This document shows positions 40,145 to 49,344 of a DNA stretch of 56,741 nt, in pieces; the stretch's first letter is position 1, and every line of letters begins with the position of its first letter. The notes under the pieces were generated by a model. The model was not told the origin of the DNA, searched no databases, and was given only the letters and a program-made list of their open reading frames with translations. The position numbers and the translations under genes are program-made. Source of the stretch: Bacteroidota bacterium (GTDB lineage: Bacteria; Bacteroidota; Bacteroidia; Chitinophagales; LD1); NCBI GenBank assembly GCA_016715625.1, contig JADJZU010000030.1:1-56741 (forward strand). The letters run 5' to 3'.

Positions 40145-41178
40145 AGAATACAAAGTTACACGATATAATGCCGGCATTAAAAGTATGTAGCGACACTCCG
40201 GTAGCACTGTATCTTTCGATAGATGAACGCTGCAAATAATCGAGCGCATCACTTAAATAAATTTCTCCGTTAGCCGGATTTACAGCTGTGGCATAAATAT
40301 TTCTACCGGTACAATCAATGAATGAATGGATGAGTAGGCATCAACGTATCATTAAGTCGAAGGTAATACAGATGGCGGTTATAGAAATATACAGATGAAC
40401 TATCTGCATTGGCAGCTAGCGAAGATGGATGATTGTTAGAGCCGGTAAAAGTCCATTGTTTTAGAGTGGTGAAATCGGGAGCCATGCAGCGAATGGAAGC
40501 AGGCTGAGAATTAGCAGTATCCTCATCCAATGCCAGCCAAATTCGGTTCTGCTTATCTGCCACCATATCATTTACATTTTGAGAACCGAATGTAATTTGC
40601 TGCGCTATAGAATGTGTGGCAGGGTTTATCTTTAAAATAGCCCCAACAGAACCGGGCAAGAGTGAGTTAATCCTTTGCTGTACCAGAATTGTATTTTCCA
40701 CCATCATCATACGCTCCGTCCATCCGTTTACCGGAATATGACCAACAACAGTTCTTGTTAAATAATTCAGTAGCCAAATTTTTTTGGCGTAAAGATCCGA
40801 CACATACGCTATACTGTCGTTTACCTTAAGAAAATACCGCGGAGAAGCGCCTGGCATTGCAATGGCATGTATAAAACGGAATGATGGAAACTCTGCCACT
40901 ACAATTTTCTGGGCGTTATTAACCACCAGATACACCAGCGAATCTTGAATAGACATACTCTGCAATACATCGCCTGGGGCATATCCGTTGGCTAACTTGA
41001 ATAGGCCGTTCGTAATGGAACGAGTGGCAGGATTGTAAACAGACACATCCCCATTGCCAAAGTTGAAATTACCTTCATTGACAACATAAACTCCCGTCTG
41101 CGGAACTGTTTGATCCACTATCTCTTTCTTACAGGCAGAAAAAGCAACTAACGCCAGCAATAGCAATTGAATTCTCAT
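40137..41178 (-). CDS. BtuG-like beta-propeller lipoprotein (YncE/DUF5074 type), frameshifted
   Basis: A lipoprotein signal (LLLALVAFSAC) leads a repeated beta-propeller-like pattern: VYVVNEGNFNFGNGDVSVYNP, then repeated L..NYLTRTVVGHIPV-type blades. In gut Bacteroides, BtuG is a surface propeller lipoprotein that captures B12 and docks on BtuB; the operon context supports the same role. The first frame stops at 40315, but the frame entered after it gives the expected C-terminus (DCTGRNIYATAVNPANGEIY ... FVFYE) to 40137. The break sits on a triple AATG repeat (40317-40328); removing one 4-base unit restores HPFIDCTG. Overlaps the btuB stop by 4 bases. Confidence 0.75.
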
Positions 41179-43031
41179 CTTTTAGCAATATTGAAACGCA
41201 AGGTTCCTTCAAAACTTCTTCCGGCCATGGGCCTTTGAGCGACTGTTTGATATTGCCGGTCTGTTACATTATTTACACGAAATGAAACCCCCATATTCAC
41301 CTGTTGAATTGTAAAATCTTTTCCTGCTTCCAAATCCAGCAGACAATATCCGGGTAGCGATTCAGAGTTATCGGAAGTAGTAAATACTGCATCGGTGTAA
41401 GTGCTAACCACTCGAATAGAAAAACGGTGATAAGAAAAAAACAAATTTGCATTGGCCACGTGTACGGGCACGTAAATCAGTTGCTTGCCTTTTGACTGAT
41501 CGTGTGATGAAAGCGGGTCCAGTCCGGTAGCGCGAGTCAGGGTATAATTCGCATAGGCAATAAACGTAAATTGGCGATGTGTATAAACTGAGTTTAATGA
41601 CAACTCAAGCCCTCGGGTTAATACCCGTTTTACGTTTTTAGGTTCCCAGTATTGTCCGGTTGGTATCCATTGTATCCAATCCGTGATATACTTACAAAAA
41701 CCATTCGCTTTTAACGAAAAATATCCTTTGTAGTTGTATCGAAAACCCAAGTCACCATCCCAGCTTTTCTCCGGCCGCAATAAACGATTGCCGCCAGGCA
41801 CCCAATACAAATCATTCAGAGTAGGGAACCGAAAATTACGAGCCACATTTAAAGCTACCGACACAGCATGATGATGAACGGATTTGGAAAGGGTAACATT
41901 CAGGGATGGGGAAAACGGAGAAAACTGCTTATCGTATAAAGATTCACGAATGCGAAGGGAAATGGAGAGAAGCTCAACAGGACGATATTTCAGCGTCATG
42001 GCTAATCGGGCTACATGACGCATTCTGTTTGTTTCATATGCCGGGACAATTGCCCGTTCCAAATCATATGCCGCTTCAGCCTGTAGGGATAAATTACGAA
42101 GACTGTCGTAGGAAAAAGATACACTATTCCGTAAAGCCTGCATTGTTGACTTAGACAAAAGTGCTATAGCTGAATTATGATAATCTATAACATCATGAAA
42201 AAAAGCCGTTGTTGCAGTTGCACTCCAGCGTTTAAAACTACCCTGCCAGGATACCATTCCGCGAATTGAATAATCATCTTGTAACTCCACGCTTTCATTT
42301 TTGCTAAGAATAGGAGGAATTTCGCGCTGTGCATCGGTGAGCCAGAAATGCAAATGCACTGTATTTTGCTCATTGATACGAGCACTAAACTGCTGCATAA
42401 AATTCAACAGTTGAACTTTAGCGTGAGGAAGTAAAGACTTTTCTGAAATGGGTTTGTATGGATTTACAAAGGGGAAATTGTTGTCGGATTGCATGTAGCC
42501 CGCTCGCGTGGTACCAGATATTTTCCGGCTATTGAAACATACTTTGCTAAACGCACGAAGCGTATGAAAGCTACCGTAGCTTACGTTGGCATCCAAAGTG
42601 AAGGAGGAATCAAAAGCCTGTTCGGAATGTAGCTGAAGCTCCCCTCCTACGTTGCCAGATTGCGCTACTCCGTTTACAAGAACCCGATCCGACATTCCAA
42701 GATTAAACAACGAAGCATCAATTTGCCCGAGTGCAGGTGAATTCAGCTTCATTCCGTTCCACATCACATCGGTTTGTGCAGCGCCCGTGCCTCTAAAAGA
42801 AATAGATGATAGCTGACCATTACCATAACTGCGCAAAAAAATGCCGGTTTGTTCCCGCAGTAAATCATGTAAGCTGCGATTGAGCTCCACCGTTCGTATA
42901 TGGACCCTTTTAACACTATAGGAAGAAGCCACCTTTTCTACCTCGGGTAGAGTATTCACCGTATCGGCACTAAACTGCGCAGAAGAAAACAGCGAGAATA
43001 CCAGTAATAACAGGGCCCAAACAATTTTCAT
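41175..43031 (-). CDS. btuB: TonB-dependent outer-membrane receptor, BtuB type
   Basis: Outer-membrane barrel importing cobalamin with TonB energy. From the ATG at 43031 (618 aa) there is a signal peptide (MKIVWALLLLVFSLFSSAQ), a plug domain with LLREQTGIFLRSYG and SISFRGTGAAQTDVMWNG, then many alternating beta strands and a C-terminus ending FEGTLRFNIAKR. A longer frame reaches 43091, but the signal peptide and the 4-base overlap with the upstream stop (43028) decide for 43031. The riboswitch-led operon and neighbouring BtuG/BtuF-like genes indicate a B12 or corrinoid substrate. Confidence 0.88.
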   Translation of the reverse strand: MKIVWALLLLVFSLFSSAQFSADTVNTLPEVEKVASSYSVKRVHIRTVELNRSLHDLLREQTGIFLRSYGNGQLSSISFRGTGAAQTDVMWNGMKLNSPALGQIDASLFNLGMSDRVLVNGVAQSGNVGGELQLHSEQAFDSSFTLDANVSYGSFHTLRAFSKVCFNSRKISGTTRAGYMQSDNNFPFVNPYKPISEKSLLPHAKVQLLNFMQQFSARINEQNTVHLHFWLTDAQREIPPILSKNESVELQDDYSIRGMVSWQGSFKRWSATATTAFFHDVIDYHNSAIALLSKSTMQALRNSVSFSYDSLRNLSLQAEAAYDLERAIVPAYETNRMRHVARLAMTLKYRPVELLSISLRIRESLYDKQFSPFSPSLNVTLSKSVHHHAVSVALNVARNFRFPTLNDLYWVPGGNRLLRPEKSWDGDLGFRYNYKGYFSLKANGFCKYITDWIQWIPTGQYWEPKNVKRVLTRGLELSLNSVYTHRQFTFIAYANYTLTRATGLDPLSSHDQSKGKQLIYVPVHVANANLFFSYHRFSIRVVSTYTDAVFTTSDNSESLPGYCLLDLEAGKDFTIQQVNMGVSFRVNNVTDRQYQTVAQRPMAGRSFEGTLRFNIAKR

Positions 43032-44026
43032 TCTACAACCAATTTGAATGTTTGATTCCCAACCAATACAAAATACAATCCCGGCATCCATCCGGTAGTG
43101 CTTATTCTTGATAGAGTTCCGAGCAGAGGATTTTTATATACTAACGAGCCCAACGAGTTAACCACACTTACGCTATTCTCACTTATCTCATCACCCAAAG
43201 AAATATTGAAATCATCCAATGCTGGAACGGGATTTGGATATACCCGGATTGAATTGTTCGTAATAGAGATTTGAGCGCTTGGTTGGAGAGAATGAATAAC
43301 CCCCACGGCATCCAAATCAAAACCACCGGATGGAAATGGTGTAGGATATGGGTCGTTGATTTTTCTGCCATTCATATCCAACGAAGCAAATGTATTGTTG
43401 ACCGTGCCTATGACATCCACTATCCTCACATGCGTTATACTATTTGCATCCAATCCAATTACATTTTTCACATCCTCTAAATCGAAAGGTGTCCCGAAGC
43501 CATAGACATACTTGCCGGCCAAATTGTTAACCAGCGCACAGTTGATACCGGTCATTGGTATCTGAACGGTATCTTGTAAATGGGAAGTAGCAGGGAACCG
43601 ATAAAAATTCACCCCATCGCTACTGACCTCTACAAAAGCAAATTCAAGGAATGCTTCGCCTGGCGCTCCGAACAAAAATCCGTTTTCAAAAACAGCAAAA
43701 TCATATCCTTCACCATTCATAATAGGTGCCGAAAATGTGAGTGTAGCTATACCGCCATCCCCTAAACTCACGAAGCCGTTTTCACCTGCTTTACCGGTGG
43801 CCGCCACTTCGTCTCCAAAAGTCACAAAGCCGGAGTCAGGCGTAGCAATATCTAAATAGCCACGCTGCAATTGACACATGGTAGCCCATGAAGTAAACAA
43901 ACTTGTATCGGCAGGCAAGGCAGTGGTGCCGGGCCATCCCGCTGCAGGTGCAAACTGCGCACATGCCGATGACCATACTAACAAACAACAAATAATATAA
44001 GCAATGCTAACTTTTACGCTCATCAA
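43028..44026 (-). CDS. T9SS-sorted surface protein of the B12 operon
   Basis: A 332-aa secreted protein with a signal peptide (IAYIICCLLVWSSACA), a beta-rich domain with FVTFGDEVAATGKAGENGFVSLGDGG, YDFAVFENGF and a late FDLDAVGVIH, and a T9SS sorting domain (IRVYPNPVPALDD ... FKLVVE). The FAVFENGF-type domain recurs, as I recall, in Bacteroidota loci with BtuB and a cobalamin riboswitch. A role in corrinoid capture is inferred from the operon only. Overlaps both neighbours by 4 bases. Confidence 0.8.
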   Translation of the reverse strand: MMSVKVSIAYIICCLLVWSSACAQFAPAAGWPGTTALPADTSLFTSWATMCQLQRGYLDIATPDSGFVTFGDEVAATGKAGENGFVSLGDGGIATLTFSAPIMNGEGYDFAVFENGFLFGAPGEAFLEFAFVEVSSDGVNFYRFPATSHLQDTVQIPMTGINCALVNNLAGKYVYGFGTPFDLEDVKNVIGLDANSITHVRIVDVIGTVNNTFASLDMNGRKINDPYPTPFPSGGFDLDAVGVIHSLQPSAQISITNNSIRVYPNPVPALDDFNISLGDEISENSVSVVNSLGSLVYKNPLLGTLSRISTTGWMPGLYFVLVGNQTFKLVVE

Positions 44027-45264
44027 TTCTTTACCAGTTTTTTGACTAAAGATTCACTGCCAGCTGTGATGTGTAGAAAATATATTCCTGATGGTAACTC
44101 TCCGGTGTTCATTTCAAAAGAACGGCCCATTTTTGTCTCCAAAACCAAAGAACCATTCATATCCTGCAAAAGAACTTGAGCATCTGTATCAAGTCTAATT
44201 TGCAAGAATTCCGAAAACGGGTTAGGATACACTATTGCTTGAAACAAAGCATTATCGTTTACGCTATTAATGCCACCAACTCGCACTAAAAGTTGGGCCG
44301 TATCACACTCACCGGCAGCATCGCATACACTGTAAGTTACGGTATCCACTGCTAGTATTCCGGGCGCTGGTTGATACAATATTTTACCATTTTGAAGTGA
44401 AGCTACTGCACCCGGAATCTCAGGTCCCGATACCCAGCGGACTGTAAAGGGGGTAGCTGTAAAATCAAGGTCGTTGGATATTACATCTACCAATGTATCG
44501 GTATTGTAAGAAACCGAAACCTCATCGTTGTTAGCCACCGGTGCTGTGTTCGCCAGGTCTGCTGTGGTAAAATCATCCAAAGCAAAATAGGCTGGTGTAT
44601 TCATACCAAAGGCACCTGTATCGCTGGATGTAAGTAAGAACTGAATGCTATCCACATTGCCGAGTGGCTGCAGGTTAAACCATTGCCAGCTACGCAGCAA
44701 GTAGTCTTGTGAATTATCCGCAAACCTGAAATCGGCCAGGTACATTTCAACTGTGTTTGGCACAGGCGCACCGCTCTCCCATCCAATTACGGATAGCTTC
44801 AGCCAATCTGCATCATTGCCGGTTACTCCGCCAAACTTCTTGGCAAACATATCTCCATCACGCATGCTTAAATAAGTGTAGGTGGCATTTGTAACATAGA
44901 CACCGTGCAGCATTTTTCCGGCAGCATTACCGGATATGCGCACCTTCGCAAACCCGTAATCATTAGCCACTACATAGTTGGCCGAGCCGTTGTGGCCAAT
45001 AGCGGTGATAGCACTATTTTGGTTTAAAAAACCGGCAGTAGTGCTGTCCTTCATATTGGAGTAAGTGAACCCATTCCATATCTGGTAGGTTGTATCATAC
45101 TCATTTATAAAGTATGCATTGCCACTATTAAATCCGCCACTCTGGTCCGAGCCATCCCAAAAAGTATTGGGAGCTAAAGAGAGATTTTCAAAAGTAGAAA
45201 TGGTTTGTGCGACAATGACAGCTTGCACACAAACGAGCAAGGTTAAAAGGTTGAATTTCTTCAT
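44023..45264 (-). CDS. DUF4465 T9SS-sorted protein, first gene of the B12 operon
   Basis: A 413-aa secreted protein. After the signal peptide (MKKFNLLTLLVCVQAVIVAQ) comes a DUF4465-type domain (residues about 22-240) with TFENLSLAPNTFWDGSDQSGGF, SAITAIGHNGSANYVVA and YFALDDF. A cadherin/Big-like module (about 245-330) with VDVISNDLDF and VTYSVCDAAGECDTA follows, then a type A sorting domain (IVYPNPFSE ... VKKLVKN). DUF4465 proteins are repeatedly found beside B12 transport in Bacteroidota. The riboswitch sits just upstream, so expression should fall when cobalamin is plentiful. Confidence 0.85.
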   Translation of the reverse strand: MKKFNLLTLLVCVQAVIVAQTISTFENLSLAPNTFWDGSDQSGGFNSGNAYFINEYDTTYQIWNGFTYSNMKDSTTAGFLNQNSAITAIGHNGSANYVVANDYGFAKVRISGNAAGKMLHGVYVTNATYTYLSMRDGDMFAKKFGGVTGNDADWLKLSVIGWESGAPVPNTVEMYLADFRFADNSQDYLLRSWQWFNLQPLGNVDSIQFLLTSSDTGAFGMNTPAYFALDDFTTADLANTAPVANNDEVSVSYNTDTLVDVISNDLDFTATPFTVRWVSGPEIPGAVASLQNGKILYQPAPGILAVDTVTYSVCDAAGECDTAQLLVRVGGINSVNDNALFQAIVYPNPFSEFLQIRLDTDAQVLLQDMNGSLVLETKMGRSFEMNTGELPSGIYFLHITAGSESLVKKLVKN

Positions 45265-45377
45265 AAATGATTTTTTGTTTTAAGAAAATTCAGCTTCAGA
45301 AATACGAAAGAAGTGAAATGAAACCGTGCACTGTTTCAAGTCTCAGCTTTTCTTCCCGAAAGCTTATACTGTTTTTT

Positions 45378-45527
45378 GTTACCTGGCAGGTCTTCTGGCT
45401 TGCTCTGCTGCTGATGCCTTCCCGTCTAACTAGACAGTGGCCTTGAATTCAGCAACTTTTTAAAGAGCTTACAGCAGCGGGAACTGCTCCTGATTCTAAC
45501 AGGATTCCCTTTTAAAACTATCCCAAA
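45378..45527 (-). promoter_or_regulatory. Cobalamin (B12) riboswitch
   Basis: On the minus strand the conserved elements appear in order: AAGGGAATCC with matching downstream GAATCAGG and AGTTCCCGC, GCTGTAAGC, the core GGCCACTG (about 45434-45441), GACGGGAAGGC, and the B12 box AGCCAGAAGACCTGCC (about 45382-45397). It lies about 115 bases upstream of the DUF4465 gene and would control the whole corrinoid operon. Confidence 0.93.
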
Positions 45528-45779
45528 CTATTCGGGCATCGTTACCTGTAACTGTTACAAATAAAATTGAAATAGCCCAAGTCCCCAAACTATTTATAAA
45601 CAAATCCGCTAGAGAGGGTATTTGCCTATGCAGTCCTGTTTCAAGATAATACTTACGGATTCATAAAAGGACAGTATCACAGCCACCGTTAAATACTTAC
45701 CATTCTTGCCATTTATTATGCTTAAAAACTTTATTTGGTTTGCATCCGAAATATTTTTCAAAACACTCGTTATTGTTTC

Positions 45780-46088
45780 ATGAATAAGTTGCTGATAGTT
45801 TATTGGGGAATTTTGACATTGGCTTCGTCCTGCTCTAAATGTTACGATTGCGAGCAATACTGCGCTTATTGTGTGGCGGATAACAATACAGGCATTTCCT
45901 ACAAATTCTGCTCCACCCGCGATAACACCCGGGCTCAAGTTGATTCTTTCTATTATTCTTTTCCGGACTCTACTTTTACCTGCGTTAAATTACAGGACGA
46001 AAGAAAAGTATGCGATGGTAAAAACGGCATTGATGATGCCATTTCCTACTACCTGAAGCAAGATTATTACTGCAACCCCGCGGAATAA
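45780..46088 (+). CDS. Small Cys-rich lipoprotein
   Basis: A 102-aa protein from the ATG at 45780 (an upstream in-frame start at 45735 would precede the signal). The lipoprotein signal is MNKLLIVYWGILTLASSC; the mature part is Cys-rich (SKCYDCEQYCAYC, then four or so more), suggesting disulfides. I do not recognise a family. It is divergent from the B12 operon, with about 250 bases of otherwise featureless DNA between the riboswitch and its start. Confidence 0.65.
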   Translation: MNKLLIVYWGILTLASSCSKCYDCEQYCAYCVADNNTGISYKFCSTRDNTRAQVDSFYYSFPDSTFTCVKLQDERKVCDGKNGIDDAISYYLKQDYYCNPAE

Positions 46089-46170
46089 AATCGGCCCGCG
46101 TTACTCACTTTTATTCCCGCTTTTGTAACCTTTTTAGATACACTGCCGTAATAGACAGTAACTAAAAAAG

Positions 46171-47388
46171 ATGGTTATGAAATCAACTTTCACACTTTCG
46201 AAACTGACAATCGCTGCTGCCGCCCTGCTGGCTTTTAACTCTTGCAACAAAGAAACAGACCAGCTAAACAATCTTGATGCGTTTAGAAAAGATGACTCTC
46301 AGGCGCAGTTAATTGACATCAATGCTATCAGTAATACTACTACCTGGGAAGACCGGGTGAACGGTGTAGACTATATTGTTGCCAATAACATTGAGTTAAA
46401 CGCAGCGCTAATCATCAAACCGGGTGTTACTGTCATGTTTAAGGAAGGTGCGGGCTTGCAGGTAAATGAAGAAGGCTCCTTAAATGCTATTGGTCAACAG
46501 GCGAACGAAATACTTTTCACATCCGAGTCAGGCAAACGTGGTGCGTGGAAAGGAATTACCATATTGAGTAACAAACCAACCAATGCCCTGTCTTTCTGCA
46601 AAATTGAACACGGTGGAGGCACCAACAGTTTTGGAAAAGGGAATGTGGTAGTAGGCAGTTCAGCGAACACCGCTTCGGTTGAAATAAGCAATAGCGAAAT
46701 TACTGCCGGCAAATATGATGGCGTGGTAATTAATGAAGGTTCATCAGTAACCCATTTCAATGGAAACAAGATACATACCAACAGCGAGTATCCAGTGAGT
46801 ATGCACATTGCTGATGCGGCTGCCATGAATAACAGCAACACATTCTCTAACAATGGAAAAGAATTCATAAGAATGTTTGGCAGTGGCGAGAATGTGATAA
46901 ATAAAGCTATTACCATCAATAAACTAAACAGCAACGTGCTGATTGACGGCAACATTGTTGCAGGAAATATGTTCACCATTCAGGCTGGTGCTAAATTCTT
47001 CATGAACACGAATGCTGGTATTATAATAGACGGATCCAACGGACAAGGTATGTTGTCGGCTATTGGTAGCAGCACAAGCCCTATCACCATCTCCGCTATC
47101 TACAATGGAACCGGTGTGTGGAACAGCATTAAGTTCCGCTCATCAGATGCTGATAATCGTATTGAATATTGCAATATCAGCGGTGGCGGACTATCGGCAG
47201 AAGGCTTTGAGGGTATGATAAATCTCGTGAACCAGGGAGGAAGCAGCAACGTAGTTGTTCGAAACAGCAACATCATGAACAGTGCAAGTGCCGGAATCTT
47301 TATTCAAAGCAACAACGAATACAACAGCGATATCACCACCGCCAATGTGTTTACCAATTGTGCCAAAGGAAACGTTCATTTCGAATAG
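46171..47388 (+). CDS. Beta-helix lipoprotein
   Basis: A 405-aa lipoprotein (signal to LLAFNSCNKE) whose body is a right-handed parallel beta-helix: repeated short rungs such as NALSFCKIEHGG, SVEISNSEITAGKYDGVVI, RIEYCNISGGG and NVVVRNSNIMNSASAGIFI. The pattern is typical of pectin-lyase-like or surface beta-helix proteins in Bacteroidota; no catalytic residues can be assigned. The start could also be the Met at 46177. A terminator follows. Confidence 0.82.
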   Translation: MVMKSTFTLSKLTIAAAALLAFNSCNKETDQLNNLDAFRKDDSQAQLIDINAISNTTTWEDRVNGVDYIVANNIELNAALIIKPGVTVMFKEGAGLQVNEEGSLNAIGQQANEILFTSESGKRGAWKGITILSNKPTNALSFCKIEHGGGTNSFGKGNVVVGSSANTASVEISNSEITAGKYDGVVINEGSSVTHFNGNKIHTNSEYPVSMHIADAAAMNNSNTFSNNGKEFIRMFGSGENVINKAITINKLNSNVLIDGNIVAGNMFTIQAGAKFFMNTNAGIIIDGSNGQGMLSAIGSSTSPITISAIYNGTGVWNSIKFRSSDADNRIEYCNISGGGLSAEGFEGMINLVNQGGSSNVVVRNSNIMNSASAGIFIQSNNEYNSDITTANVFTNCAKGNVHFE

Positions 47389-47411
47389 TATCAAATTATA
47401 ACTTTTCAGTC

Positions 47412-47443
47412 AAAAAGGCTCTGCGGGAAGCGGGGCTTTTTTT
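47412..47443 (+). terminator. Probable terminator of the beta-helix lipoprotein gene
   Basis: AAAAAG-CTCTGC (one bulge) pairs with GCGGGGCTTTTT using two G-U pairs, followed by Ts, 24 bases after the stop. Confidence 0.5.
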
Positions 47444-47480
47444 CATTTAGGACACTTACTAACCATTCGCCCTTCTGTTT

Positions 47481-47516
47481 AAAAAGAAAGCCACGGTAAA
47501 CTTACCGTGGCTTTAT
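47481..47516 (-). terminator. Terminator of mdh
   Basis: Perfect 13-bp hairpin: AAAGCCACGGTAA (47487-47499) and TTACCGTGGCTTT (47502-47514), with an A run on the plus side giving Ts on the minus strand. It lies 20 bases beyond the mdh stop. Confidence 0.82.
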
Positions 47517-47536
47517 CTAGTTGTAGAAAGTAAAAA

Positions 47537-48472
47537 CTATAGAGTAAGCGTGCTCAATACACTATTCATGCTTCTTACCGCATCTGCACTCTTGTTAAAC
47601 GACTCCTGCTCCTCTGCGTTTAACTTGTAGTCGACAATTTTTTCCCATCCGTTTTTTCCAATCACCACCGGAACTCCAAGGCAAATATCGTTCTGGCCAT
47701 ATTCCCCTTCTAAAGATACGCAGCAGGTAAACACTTTCTTTTCATCGCGCACTATGCTTTCAACCAAAGCAGCTCCGGCAGCGCCCGGTGCATACCAGGC
47801 CGAGGTACCAATAAGCTTCGTCAAGGTAGCTCCACCCACCATGGTGTCAGCGGCCACTTTTTTCAGTGTTTCGGCATCCAATAAGTTAGAAACCGGATGT
47901 GAATTTAGAGTAGCAAGTCTGGTCAATGGTATCATGGTGGTGTCGCCATGTCCGCCAACCACTACAGCCTGTAAATCAGAAGCAGAGCAATTCAGAGCCT
48001 GGGTCAAATAATATTTAAACCGAGCACTATCCAGGATACCACCCATTCCAATAATTCTGTTTTTAGGCAAGCCACTTGATTTCAATGCAAGGTAGGTCAT
48101 AGTATCCATTGGGTTACTAATCACCACAATAATGGCATTTGGCGAGTGCTTCAGAATATTTTCTGTAACCCCCTTTACAATAGAAGCATTAGTTCCAATA
48201 AGTTCCTCACGAGTCATACCTGGTTTGCGAGGGATACCGGAAGTAATAACGGCTACATCTGTACCGGCAGTTTTGGTGTAATCATTGGTAGAGCCAATCA
48301 CTTTAGTATCGAAACCTAAAAGAGTGGCAGTTTGGTTCATATCCATGGCTTTGCCCTCTGCAACACCTTCTTTGATATCTACCAATACAAGTTCGTGGCA
48401 AAGTTCTTTGCGGGCAATATTGTCGGCTACAGTGGCCCCCACGGCACCTGCACCTACTACGGTAATTTTCAT
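47537..48472 (-). CDS. mdh: Malate dehydrogenase
   Basis: NAD-dependent oxidation of malate to oxaloacetate in the TCA cycle. The 311-aa lactate/malate dehydrogenase-fold protein has GAGAVGATVA at residues 7-16, the substrate Arg in GIPRKPGMTREEL, VVISNPMDTMTY, the DSARFKYYL segment and the catalytic His in GGHGDTTM. The Arg-rich substrate loop (RKPGMTR) supports malate over lactate. Monocistronic, with its own promoter and terminator. Confidence 0.95.
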   Translation of the reverse strand: MKITVVGAGAVGATVADNIARKELCHELVLVDIKEGVAEGKAMDMNQTATLLGFDTKVIGSTNDYTKTAGTDVAVITSGIPRKPGMTREELIGTNASIVKGVTENILKHSPNAIIVVISNPMDTMTYLALKSSGLPKNRIIGMGGILDSARFKYYLTQALNCSASDLQAVVVGGHGDTTMIPLTRLATLNSHPVSNLLDAETLKKVAADTMVGGATLTKLIGTSAWYAPGAAGAALVESIVRDEKKVFTCCVSLEGEYGQNDICLGVPVVIGKNGWEKIVDYKLNAEEQESFNKSADAVRSMNSVLSTLTL

Positions 48473-48508
48473 TGTTATTAATTTTTGTGGTTAAAAAAAA
48501 TGAGCGCG

Positions 48509-48538
48509 CAAACTTATACGAATTGAATAGACTGACAA
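48509..48538 (-). promoter_or_regulatory. Bacteroidota-type promoter of mdh
   Basis: On the minus strand TTG (48536-48538) and TAAGTTTG (48509-48516) are 19 bases apart, matching TTG...TAnnTTTG; about 36 bases upstream of the mdh ATG. Confidence 0.65.
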
Positions 48539-48552
48539 CATGATTTTAACCG

Positions 48553-49273
48553 CTATTTATCCGGTTCTGGCATTTCATAATCAAGTTTGCCGCCCCACAA
48601 TCTCATTTGCATTTGTATGGCAGCTTGCCGACTTCGGATATAGCCCGATGGGGCATCGGCCCTAAAACGGATAGGGTTAGGCAAGACTGCGGCAATAAGT
48701 GAAGCTTCGGAAGCTGAAAGGCGGGAAGCCGGCTTGTGAAAAAAACGCTGCGCGGCTGCTTCTACACCATATACACCATCTCCCATTTCAATCACATTTA
48801 AATATACTTCCATGATGCGCTCTTTGCTCCATAGCAGTTCGATAAGACCTGTAAAATACACCTCCAATCCTTTGCGAACAAAACTGCGTGCCGGATACAA
48901 AAATGCATTCTTTGCAGTCTGTTGCGATATGGTTGAGGCCCCTCTTACCTTTTTCCGTTTTCTGCTTTTTTTGCTTTTCGTTGTATCTCATGGCATCACG
49001 GATTGCTTCAAAATCGAAACCATGATGCCATAAAAAATTCTGATCCTCGGAGCAAACAACAGCCAGTTGCATAGAATTGGCAATTTCAGACAATGGAACC
49101 CAATCTTTCTCAAAGCGAATTGGCTTACCATTCCATTTTTGCTCTACGCCACGCTGCACCATCAGCAAAGTCAACGGAACGGGTATAAACCGAAAGACAA
49201 ACACCAGCAACACCGACCCTAAAAAGAAATATAGTGTGGCTTTAAAAATGAGCTTTCTAATCTTCTTCCACAT
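48553..49273 (-). CDS. mtgA: Monofunctional peptidoglycan transglycosylase, frameshifted
   Basis: Polymerises lipid II into glycan strands at the cytoplasmic membrane. One membrane helix (residues about 11-30), then the GT51 motif VVCSEDQNFLWHHGFD with catalytic Glu. The frame breaks before GASTISQQTAKNAFLYP, the second GT51 motif, which reads intact in the other frame, as do RIMEVYLNVIEMGDGVYG and the C-terminus. Dropping one base from the seven-base run at 48966-48972 joins the two parts into a normal-length protein of about 240 aa. Confidence 0.88.
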
Positions 49274-49290
49274 GGTGCGATGATAAAAAA

Positions 49291-49322
49291 CAAAAACATC
49301 CGTTAGTGAACGGATGTTTTTT
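49291..49322 (-). terminator. Terminator of the TPR-protein gene
   Basis: AAAACATCCGTT pairs with AACGGATGTTTT around an AGTG loop (49292-49322), 23 bases after the stop at 49345. Confidence 0.75.
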
Positions 49323-49344
49323 AAAGAGCTATTGTAAATATTTA

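Noticed and set aside
40046..40252. Separate small gene between the BtuG-like and BtuF-like genes
   Set aside because: It is a hybrid frame: its second half is the N-terminal signal of the BtuF-like gene, and its first half is an out-of-frame reading of the BtuG-like C-terminus.
45609..45938. Minus-strand open frame between the riboswitch and the Cys-rich lipoprotein
   Set aside because: It overlaps the lipoprotein gene, which has a convincing signal and lipobox; the antisense frame has no recognisable features.
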